DNA of 64,000 nucleotides, taken from NCBI GenBank assembly GCA_035298965.1, contig DATGXO010000107.1, positions 54,613 through 118,612 of the forward strand, in the 5' to 3' direction. Under the pieces are notes generated by a model. It was not told where the DNA came from, did not search any database, and saw only the letters and a program-made list of their open reading frames with translations. Positions 34,813 to 42,221 of the stretch are shown here, piece after piece. Numbering within the stretch: the first letter of the stretch is position 1; the number at the start of each line of letters is the position of its first letter. This DNA comes from CAJCBL01 sp035298965 (GTDB lineage Bacteria; Verrucomicrobiota; Verrucomicrobiia; Opitutales; Opitutaceae). The translations under genes were made by a program, and so were the position numbers.

Positions 34813-36486
34813 TTAGCGACGCGGGGTGATCTGGAAGACGAGGGCGATGGCGTTGGGGATGGTCTTCGGCGCTTCGATGGTCAGCGCTTCGGCGGTTTGC
34901 GACCACGTGAGTTTCTCGTCGCTGCCGAGGAGCGTGACGTTGCCGATGGCGCCGTCGTAGAGCTTGGCGGCGGTGCCGAGCGACTTGATGACCACCTGGG
35001 TTTTCGGCGCGCCCATGACGATGGCGTTGAGCGTGGCGCCCTTGGTGGTGAAGCGGACGTCCTCGGCGGTGAAGGGTTTCACTTTGTCCTCGTTGAAGTT
35101 CGAACCGCTGTTCGCTTCGGTGGCGGCCATCTGCGGGCCTTCGCCCATGACTTTCCACGGGCGCGTGCCGTGGATCGCTTCCTGGTTGATCTGCATCCAG
35201 CCGGCGATGCCTTCGACGATGGCGATCTCGTCCTCGTCGGGCGTGCCGTCGCCGCGGAGCGGGACGTTGAGGAGGAGGTTGCCGTTCTTGCTGACGACAT
35301 CGATGAGCGTGTGCACGACGGTCGGCGCGGACTTATAGCCGTGGCGCTCAAGCACGCCGATATTGTAGTGCCAGTCGCCGAGGCAGGTGTCGGTCTGCCA
35401 GGGGAGCGGTTCGATGATGTTGCTGCGGCCACGCTCGATATCGAGGGCCATGCACTCCTTCTGGTCGGGCGTGAGGACTTTGCCGAAGAGCACGCCGTCG
35501 TTGCCGCGCCACTGGTTGTTACGGTTGTAGAAGTGGGCGGCGAGTTTCAGGCCGGCGTCGCTGACGGGCCAGAGGGGGAGGGCGGTGTCGTCGAAGTAGA
35601 TGAGGTCGGGTTGGTATTTCTCGATGAGGTCGACGGTGCGGTTGTAGAAGCGTTCGCAGAACTGCTGGTCGGGCGGGGTGAGGCCGTTGTTCCAATCCCA
35701 GCGGCCCCAGATGCTGGTCGGGCCCTCGAAGCCGGGGGCGGGCTTGTGGCGTTGTTCGTAGAGATCCTGCGGGTCGTAGCCTTCCCACCAGGTGCCTTTG
35801 CCGTCCTCCTTGGTGAGTTTGCCGTCGTAGGGCACGCCGGCGAGCGGGCCGGTCTGGTCGGCGCCTTGGGCGGTCTCGTACCAGCTCCATGAATGCGCGG
35901 CGTGGACGCTGACGCCGAACTTCATGCCGTGTTTGCGGGCGGCGGTGGCCCAGCCGGCTATGAGGTTCTGCTTCGGCCCCAGGTTGACCGAGTTCCACGG
36001 CTGGTACTTGGAGTCCCAGAGGTCGAGGTTGTCGTGGTGGTTGGCGAGGGCGAAGAAGTACTTCGCGCCGGCGCGGGCGTAGAGATCGAGGAGTTTTTCG
36101 GCATCCCATTTTTCCGCCTTCCAGGTGTGGATGACGTCCTTGAATCCGAATTTGGACGGGTGGCCGTAGAGCGCGTTGTGCTGCTCATATTGCCAGTGGC
36201 CCTGGCAATACATGTTGCGTGCGTACCAGTCGCTGCGCTCGGGCTGGCACTGCGGACCCCAGTGGGCCCAGATGCCGAACTTCGCGTCGCGGAACCACTC
36301 GGGCACTTCGTATTGCTGGAGCGATTGCCAGGTGGGTGCGAACTTGCCCGGCGCCATTGGCTCGGCGGCGGTGCTGACGATGACTGTCGGCGTCGCGTCG
36401 CTGGGGATGGAGGCTTGCGCGACCGAGGCCGTGGCGGCGATGGCGACCAAGCTGGTCGCGATGAGGAGGGCGGGGGGGATGTTCAT
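34813..36486 (-). CDS. GH29 alpha-L-fucosidase (copy 2)
   Basis: This 557-residue protein has a signal peptide ending near 'ASVAQA'. It shares the GH29 pattern with copy 1: 'WFRDAKFGIWAHWGPQCQPE', 'FALANHHDNLDLWDSKYQ' and nucleophile Asp299 in 'YFDDTALPLWPV'. One visible difference is the loop after 'DWYARN': copy 2 has 'MYCQGHWQYEQHNALYGHP' where copy 1 has 'LYFENGGPTWFG...', which may alter specificity. The gap to the GH2 gene is 71 bases. Tandem duplication with divergence near the active site is inferred. Confidence 0.93.
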   Translation of the reverse strand: MNIPPALLIATSLVAIAATASVAQASIPSDATPTVIVSTAAEPMAPGKFAPTWQSLQQYEVPEWFRDAKFGIWAHWGPQCQPERSDWYARNMYCQGHWQYEQHNALYGHPSKFGFKDVIHTWKAEKWDAEKLLDLYARAGAKYFFALANHHDNLDLWDSKYQPWNSVNLGPKQNLIAGWATAARKHGMKFGVSVHAAHSWSWYETAQGADQTGPLAGVPYDGKLTKEDGKGTWWEGYDPQDLYEQRHKPAPGFEGPTSIWGRWDWNNGLTPPDQQFCERFYNRTVDLIEKYQPDLIYFDDTALPLWPVSDAGLKLAAHFYNRNNQWRGNDGVLFGKVLTPDQKECMALDIERGRSNIIEPLPWQTDTCLGDWHYNIGVLERHGYKSAPTVVHTLIDVVSKNGNLLLNVPLRGDGTPDEDEIAIVEGIAGWMQINQEAIHGTRPWKVMGEGPQMAATEANSGSNFNEDKVKPFTAEDVRFTTKGATLNAIVMGAPKTQVVIKSLGTAAKLYDGAIGNVTLLGSDEKLTWSQTAEALTIEAPKTIPNAIALVFQITPRR

Positions 36487-36673
36487 AGTTTCGGAAAAGG
36501 GGGGGAAGTGAGGCGCGGGTGTAGGTTATTGTTCGCTCGCGGTCGCCGCGAATCCACCGACGGCGCGGTCCGTCTCAATGGCGATGCTGGTGTCGATCAC
36601 ATCGCGGGCAGCGATCGGAGCGGAGCACTCGCGCACAGCAGGGAGCGCCGACCGCCGCGCGAGCGCGGGATGG

Positions 36674-37606
36674 TCAGCGGAAGAGGCGTTGGGCGAAGTG
36701 GTGGAGGTTGTTGGCCCATGTCTCGCGGTCGTGGCCGCAACCGTCGACGTTCCACACGTGGGGAACGCCGCGCTCGGCGAGGAATCGGTGCAGGTTCTGG
36801 GAGGCATTGATCAGGCCGTCTTTGTTGCCGCAGGAGAGATAGAGGAGACGCAGACTCGCCTGCGTCGTCGCCGGGTCCGGAATCAACTCGGCGGGCGGGC
36901 GGATGGTGGGCGCCGAGGAGAATCCGCCGACCCACGCAAACGTGCCGAGGTGCGCCAATCCGAAATTCAGCGCCTGCCCGCCACCCATCGAGAGGCCGGC
37001 GAGCGCGCGATGCTCGCGGTCGGCGAGGGTGGCATATTTCGCGTCGACGGCGGGGATGAGCGAGTCGAGCAGATCGCCCTCGAACTTTGCGAAACCGATC
37101 GTGTTTTCCGGTGTGAAGAGTTTCTCGGGCGGCGGCGGGCGATCGTCGGCCAGGGCGCGGCCGTTGGGCATGACGACGATCATCGGCACCGCCTGGCCGG
37201 CGGAGATGAGGTTGTCGAGCACCGCGTCGGCGCGCACATAGCCGGTCCATTCGTGCTCGTTCCCCGCGATGCCGTGGAGCAGGTAGAGTACGGGATAGCG
37301 GCGGTCGGGGGAGTAGCCGGTGGGGAGATAAACGCGTGCTTTGCGCACGGTGCCGGTCACTTGCGAACGGTACTCGAACTGCTCGAGCGTGCCGTGCGTG
37401 GCGGCGGGTTGGGCGGTGTCGAAGCCCGGTTCGGCGTCCGGGATGGTCCGCACATCGTCTGCGGCCAACGTGATCGGGCGGGCGAAGTTTGCGCGGGCGT
37501 TTTCGGGCGACGTCTCCGTTGTCGCACCACGGGCGTGGAGTGCGCACGCAGCGCAAACGAGGAACACGATGCCGCGGCGGCGGAGGGGCGGGGGATTGGC
37601 AGGCAT
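36674..37606 (-). CDS. CE1-like esterase (alpha/beta hydrolase)
   Basis: This 310-residue protein has an N-terminal signal segment. The alpha/beta hydrolase fold shows 'YPVLYLLHGIAGNEHEWTG', the nucleophile elbow 'AGLSMGGGQ' with Ser206, and 'GCGHDRETW' with His292, as in esterase D, feruloyl and CE1 enzymes. A secreted esterase in a plant glycan locus would remove acetyl or feruloyl groups. It lies 187 bases after the GH29 gene and is the first minus-strand enzyme gene after the regulator pair. The preferred substrate is unknown; an enterochelin-esterase-type annotation would also be possible. Confidence 0.85.
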   Translation of the reverse strand: MPANPPPLRRRGIVFLVCAACALHARGATTETSPENARANFARPITLAADDVRTIPDAEPGFDTAQPAATHGTLEQFEYRSQVTGTVRKARVYLPTGYSPDRRYPVLYLLHGIAGNEHEWTGYVRADAVLDNLISAGQAVPMIVVMPNGRALADDRPPPPEKLFTPENTIGFAKFEGDLLDSLIPAVDAKYATLADREHRALAGLSMGGGQALNFGLAHLGTFAWVGGFSSAPTIRPPAELIPDPATTQASLRLLYLSCGNKDGLINASQNLHRFLAERGVPHVWNVDGCGHDRETWANNLHHFAQRLFR

Positions 37607-37957
37607 TCGCCTACAAGAAGCAGGCCCGCAGCGCGGGGCGTCAAGCGGCCGGCCGTGATGAAAATAAGGGACACTCGTGCGGCGGCGCTTCGCGCGACTG
37701 CCGAGTACGAGAGACGAGAGTTGGCGATTCGCGCCGCGGCTCGGTTACGCGCGTGGCGGATTCCCGAAGGTGCAGTCGCGCACACGACGGCGCGGCAAGG
37801 GGCCAAATCGCCGCCGTGGCATGGGCGTCCCGCCAATGTCGGTGCTCCTCACGGACGGGACGTCCGTGCCACGGCGCAAGCGTCTTCATAATAGACGGAG
37901 CCGTTGGACACAGCGGGGCACAGAGGCGTCGCCGCGCGAGAGCGGCGGGGCGGTGTT
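37607..37957. other. Intergenic region before the CE1-like gene
   Basis: This is 351 bases between the response regulator stop and the esterase start. It holds the REP-like element at 37813-37875. The promoter of the esterase/GH29/GH2 group is probably in the part near 37607-37750, but no clear signal was seen. No gene is supported. Confidence 0.45.
37813..37875. repeat. REP-like imperfect inverted repeat
   Basis: The left arm GCCGTGGCATGGGCGTCCC (37813-37831, continuing to 37834) and the right arm (37853-37875), read as reverse complement GCCGTGGCACGGACGTCCC, match at 19 of 22 positions. An inner perfect palindrome CACGGACG-GGA-CGTCCGTG lies at 37850-37868. Arm length and spacing resemble repetitive extragenic palindromes. 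Only this copy was seen here, so a genome-wide family is a guess. Confidence 0.5.
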
Positions 37958-38626
37958 TTACCGCGCCAGATTCGTGTAGCGCGCGACCGCTTGGGCGCGG
38001 GAGTGCACGTGCAGCTTCTCGTAAATGCGGCGGATGTACGTGTTCACCGTCTCGACGCCGATGCCGAGGGTGTCGGCGATCTCCTTGTAGAGGTAACCTT
38101 GGGCGAGCAGCGCGAGCACTTCGTTTTCCCGCTTCGAGAGATCCTCGGCCGGTGTCGCCGCGGGCTTCTTCTGGTGGAGCGATTGTACGACTTTCCGGGC
38201 GATATTGCCGCTCATCGGCGAGCCGCCGCCGTGCACTTCGAGCAGTGCTGCGACCAGCGCCTCGCGCGAGGTGGTCTTGATCAGATACCCGGTCGCTCCG
38301 GCGGAGAGGGCATCGAAGATGTGGCCGGAGTCCTCGTAGACCGTGAGCATCACGAACTGCGTGTTCGGCGTGAGCAGTTTGGCGCGGCGCACGCATTCTA
38401 CGCCGCTGAGACCGGGAAGGTTGATATCGACGATCGCCACATCGGGTTTGTCGCGGGTGATCTGCGGAATCGCGCTCTCGACATCCGGAAACACGCCGAG
38501 GCAAGTGAACGCTTCCTCCTCCTTGATCCACGCCTCGAGAATGCTCCGCACCGACCTGTCGTCTTCCACGATCATGACCGAGATGGGGGCGGACGGATTC
38601 TGCTGGGGCGGAGGATTAGGGTTCAT
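37958..38626 (-). CDS. LuxR/NarL-type response regulator (copy 1)
   Basis: This 222-residue protein has a receiver domain with the acidic pair Asp22-Asp23 in 'IVEDDRS' and phospho-acceptor Asp67 in 'VAIVDINLPGLSG'. A LuxR-type helix-turn-helix over about residues 155-220 has 'LSKRENEVLALLAQGYLYKEIADTLGI' and 'RIYEKLHVHSRAQAVARY'. Its start overlaps the kinase stop by 11 bases, so the pair is translated together. It likely activates the nearby glycan genes. It is very similar to the regulator at 62003-62656. Confidence 0.93.
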   Translation of the reverse strand: MNPNPPPQQNPSAPISVMIVEDDRSVRSILEAWIKEEEAFTCLGVFPDVESAIPQITRDKPDVAIVDINLPGLSGVECVRRAKLLTPNTQFVMLTVYEDSGHIFDALSAGATGYLIKTTSREALVAALLEVHGGGSPMSGNIARKVVQSLHQKKPAATPAEDLSKRENEVLALLAQGYLYKEIADTLGIGVETVNTYIRRIYEKLHVHSRAQAVARYTNLAR

Positions 38627-41600
38627 CAGAGAGCGCGGAGGAGTGGGTGACTGCGTTTGCGTCGGAGGCAAGCTCGCCCTTGACGGCGACGATGAGCGTG
38701 ACGGTCGTGCCTTCGTTGCTGCTGGAGACCTCGCAGCGACCGCCGATGCGGCGGAGTCGCTCGTGCAGGTTGGCCATGCCATGGCCCGAGCAGAGGCGGT
38801 CGGGCGATGGGGGCCGATCGGCGGTCGCGAAGCCGCGGCCGTTGTCGCTGATCTCGAGCGCGAATGAGTCGGGCAAGAGCCGGAAGGCCACGCGCATTTC
38901 ACTCGCGGTGGCGTGCTTCACCGCGTTGTTGAGCGTTTCCTTGAACGCGAGGAAGAGGTTGTGGCGAGTCTCGGCCGTCAGCGGCCAGGCGGGGACCGTA
39001 ACGGGAAGATCGAGGCGGCACCGCAGATCCGCGGTGGCGAGGTACGCCTGCGCATAACGCGCCATGTAGTCGACGAGGCTGTCGAGCGTGTCGTGGCGAG
39101 GGTCGACGGCCCAGACGATTTCGTCCAGCGACCGGATCACCTCCCGCGCGGTCGAGTATATGCCCGACAACATGGTGGCGGTGCGCGCCGGGTCCTTGAG
39201 GTCGTTGCGCCCGGGTTGGCTGAGCATGGCGATGCGCGAGAGGCTGGCGCCGACATCGTCGTGGATATCCTGCGCGATGCGGGTGCGCTCACGTTCGATC
39301 TCGTGCTGGCGTTGCACCTGCTCGATGCGTTTCTGCATCCGCCGACGCGTGAAGAAGCGGGCGAGCCACGCGATGCCTGCGGCGGCGGCGAGCAGGCAGA
39401 TCGCGACGAACCACCACGTTTGCCAGAAGAACGGAGCGACCGTGAATACCAGCGTGGCGCCCTCGGTGTTCCAGAGGCCGTCGTTGTTGCAGGCGATGAC
39501 GCGGAACTGGTAGTTGCCGGCGGGAAGGCGGCTGTAGAACGCGGTGCGTTTCGCGCCGGCGTCGATCCAATCGCGATCGATGCCGATCAACCGGTATTTG
39601 AAGCGGACCTTGTCCGGCGCGACGAAACTCAGGCCGCTGTACCGGAACTCGAGCCGACGATGATCCGGCGCCAACTGCTCCGTAGCGACGCCGCGGATGG
39701 AGGCGTTCGCGCGGCCGTCGACAACAAACGAGCCGAGCACCACGGGCGGCGTGATCGGGTTCGGCGTGATGCGCGCGGGGTCGACACAGAGGACACCTTT
39801 GCTGTTGGCAAACCACAGCCGGCCATCGGCCGTCTTGCAGCCGGCGGCTTGCAGGCCGCCGGTGAAGTCGATCGTCGGCAACCCGTCGGTCTGGTCGTAG
39901 ATCTGGCTCTCGACGGTGCGCACATCGCCATCGGCGCAGCGATTCAGCTCCTGCTTCGCGACGCGCTGCAAACCATGGTGTGTGCTCAACCAGAGATAGC
40001 CGAGACCGTCGTCGAGGATGTAGGCGACGAACTTGCTCAACAGCCCCTGCTCGATCCCGAGGTTGACGAAGCGACCGTCTTTGAAACGGCTCAGACCGCC
40101 ATCGGCGGTTCCGATCCACAACGTGCCGTCGGGATCGGCCCGGAGGCATTGGACCGACTCGCTGTCGAGACCATCCTTCCGCCCGAAAAACGCCGTCTTC
40201 CCTTCCTTGTGTCGCGCGAGGCCTCCTTGCGAGTAGCCGCCCCAGATCGCGCCTTCGCGATCGATCGCGATCGCACACACGGAGCCCTTGATGCCCGGGG
40301 GCGTTTTCACCAGCCAAGTCGCGGTGTCGCCGTGGAGCCGCCGCAGGCCGTCGCTGTTGCCGACGAGGACATCGTCGGTCCCGGGCACGGGGAGGAGCGC
40401 GTGCGCTGGATTCGAAGCCGGATCCACGCTGGCGGGGCGAACGAATCGGTCTTGCTCGAGCCGGTACGGCGCGCCCCACCAGTTGTCGCCGACCCAGATC
40501 TCGCCACCCGGGGTCTCGGCCACCGCCGGGATGTGCCAGTTGAGGAGTCCTTCGCTCTCGCCGTAGTGCCGCCACTCGCCGGCCGAGTACCGGTGCAGTC
40601 CTGCGCCATCGGTGCCGATCCACAGGTCGCCGCTCCGCCCGGAGCCGATCGAAAGCACGGAGCAACCCTGCCATTGTTCGCGCGACGCGAGCGATGAGAA
40701 CGGCGTGGGTCGGATCGAGACGAGACCGGCGCTGCCGGTGCCCACCCAAAGGCTTCCTTCGCGGTCCTCGAACAGGAATCGTACCCAGTTCTGCGGGATT
40801 CCGCTGCGGTGGTCCAAATGCACCGGAGTGCGACCGTCCTTGAAGATCAGATAGAGACCAGAGTGGACAGTGCCGACCGCCAGCGTGCCGTCGCGCAGCT
40901 CCAGGCAACAGGTCATCGGCATGGGCGTCCACGGATCGCCGCCGCGGTCCTCGCTCCAGCGGGATCCGTTCCATTTGCGGACCCGGGTGTCGCACAAAAC
41001 CCAGACCCCTCCGTCCGCCGCCGCGCCCACGGTCTGCGCGTAGTTGGTGAGGCGCGGACTTGGAAACGACTGCCGCACGAGTTTCCCGTTTTCCAAGTGA
41101 GCCACCCGGCCATTTCCGGACATCCAGATCGCTCCGCCGGCGCTCCGCGACCACGACATGACGCCCGGACGTTCGCCCTCGATCAACGAGGGCAGCCGGG
41201 TGCCCGTGTCCAAAGAGTCCACCGAGCCATCGATTCGCATCGCCCAGAGGTGGCCTTGTTCGTCGCTGCCGATGCCGTACACACGCTCCGCCCGCGGCGC
41301 GGAGGCGAATGCGAACCGTTCGAAACGACCCTCCCGGTAACGCGAGATGCCTCCGGTATCATCGCCGATCCAGAGCGTCCCATCGCCAGCTTCGAAGAGG
41401 CACGAAATCAGGCCGTTCTCCAGTCCCGGAGTGGTCGAAGGGTCGAAGACCTCGAACCGCTCGCCATCGAACCGCGTCAACCCGCTGTGGGTGCCGAACC
41501 AGAGGTAGCTGTCCCGAGTTTGGATCGCTGAAGTGACCAAATTCTGCGGCAGCCCGTCCTCCGTCTGCCACACTCGGATGACATAGCCATCGGCGAGAAA

Positions 41601-41678
41601 AGTGGCGGCCGAGCAGCACGTCGCGCACACGAGCTTCACCAGCGGAAGTAGGGCGAGCAGGCGGAATGCTTTGGGCAT
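38616..41678 (-). CDS. Propeller-type sensor histidine kinase (copy 1)
   Basis: This 1020-residue protein has a signal peptide, periplasmic two-component regulator propeller repeats (such as 'IWGGYSQGGLARHKEGK' and 'LWIGTADGGLSRFKDGRF') over about residues 30-650, and a Y_Y_Y domain ('FKYRLIGIDRDWIDAG'). A membrane helix at about 750-773 leads to a HisKA_3 domain with His806 in 'IAQDIHDDVGASL' and an ATPase domain ('DNGRGFATADR'). The periplasmic part is like that of Bacteroidetes hybrid sensors of glycans, but here the regulator is a separate protein. It diverges from the GH5 gene across 543 bases, in line with glycan-induced control. Confidence 0.93.
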   Translation of the reverse strand: MPKAFRLLALLPLVKLVCATCCSAATFLADGYVIRVWQTEDGLPQNLVTSAIQTRDSYLWFGTHSGLTRFDGERFEVFDPSTTPGLENGLISCLFEAGDGTLWIGDDTGGISRYREGRFERFAFASAPRAERVYGIGSDEQGHLWAMRIDGSVDSLDTGTRLPSLIEGERPGVMSWSRSAGGAIWMSGNGRVAHLENGKLVRQSFPSPRLTNYAQTVGAAADGGVWVLCDTRVRKWNGSRWSEDRGGDPWTPMPMTCCLELRDGTLAVGTVHSGLYLIFKDGRTPVHLDHRSGIPQNWVRFLFEDREGSLWVGTGSAGLVSIRPTPFSSLASREQWQGCSVLSIGSGRSGDLWIGTDGAGLHRYSAGEWRHYGESEGLLNWHIPAVAETPGGEIWVGDNWWGAPYRLEQDRFVRPASVDPASNPAHALLPVPGTDDVLVGNSDGLRRLHGDTATWLVKTPPGIKGSVCAIAIDREGAIWGGYSQGGLARHKEGKTAFFGRKDGLDSESVQCLRADPDGTLWIGTADGGLSRFKDGRFVNLGIEQGLLSKFVAYILDDGLGYLWLSTHHGLQRVAKQELNRCADGDVRTVESQIYDQTDGLPTIDFTGGLQAAGCKTADGRLWFANSKGVLCVDPARITPNPITPPVVLGSFVVDGRANASIRGVATEQLAPDHRRLEFRYSGLSFVAPDKVRFKYRLIGIDRDWIDAGAKRTAFYSRLPAGNYQFRVIACNNDGLWNTEGATLVFTVAPFFWQTWWFVAICLLAAAAGIAWLARFFTRRRMQKRIEQVQRQHEIERERTRIAQDIHDDVGASLSRIAMLSQPGRNDLKDPARTATMLSGIYSTAREVIRSLDEIVWAVDPRHDTLDSLVDYMARYAQAYLATADLRCRLDLPVTVPAWPLTAETRHNLFLAFKETLNNAVKHATASEMRVAFRLLPDSFALEISDNGRGFATADRPPSPDRLCSGHGMANLHERLRRIGGRCEVSSSNEGTTVTLIVAVKGELASDANAVTHSSALSDEP

Positions 41679-42221
41679 ACTGCGGTACGCGTTGGGGGTG
41701 GGTGGGGCGGAGAACGGAAAGGCCGATGGCAGCGGACGGCAAGCGCCGTTCTCGCGCAGAGGCTAAGTCATGGGGAGTCGATCTGATGGCGGGGCGTGGT
41801 GACGCGCCGTATTCTGGCGCAAGCGGCCGGCGCGACGTGAGCGCGCTGCGTTTGCGAACGACCCCGAGGAGCCCGCTGATCCGCACTGCGCGGCACCGTA
41901 CCGAACCGGGTGTGCTGCTCGGGTCCCCCCCCCGGCACCAATACGCCGGAGGAATCTGCTCCCATCAGGCCCACTCGCGCTCCGCTGCGAACAGGCTCGC
42001 GGGCCCGCAGAGGTCGTTCGAAAGGGCGGGGGATGAGGGCGCGCCGCGCTGTTTCGAAAGGCGTTTCACTCGTGGGCGGTCCCGCATTTTCGGGACAGGC
42101 GTGAACCGAGCGAATCTGTTAACGTTTCAGCACCCCGGCAGCCAGTCGGGTCCCCCACAGTCCCCCCCCCCTAAGCACAGTACCATCAACCAGGGCGGCA
42201 CGTCCGAGTGTCGCATTGCCT
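41679..42221. promoter_or_regulatory. Divergent control region with C-tracts before GH5 copy 1
   Basis: This is 543 bases between the divergent kinase and GH5 genes. It has a run of nine C (41935-41943) and a run of ten C (42162-42171), the latter 50 bases before the GH5 ATG. The octamer ATCTGTTA lies at 42114-42121. The second GH5 gene has the same octamer (58421-58428) and a C7 run at the same distance (58467-58473), so this looks like a conserved leader. No gene is present. Promoter elements were not resolved. Confidence 0.55.

Noticed and set aside
41935..42171. C-tracts as proven phase-variation switches
   Set aside because: The runs are real, but one sequence gives no evidence of length variation; reported only as a possibility.
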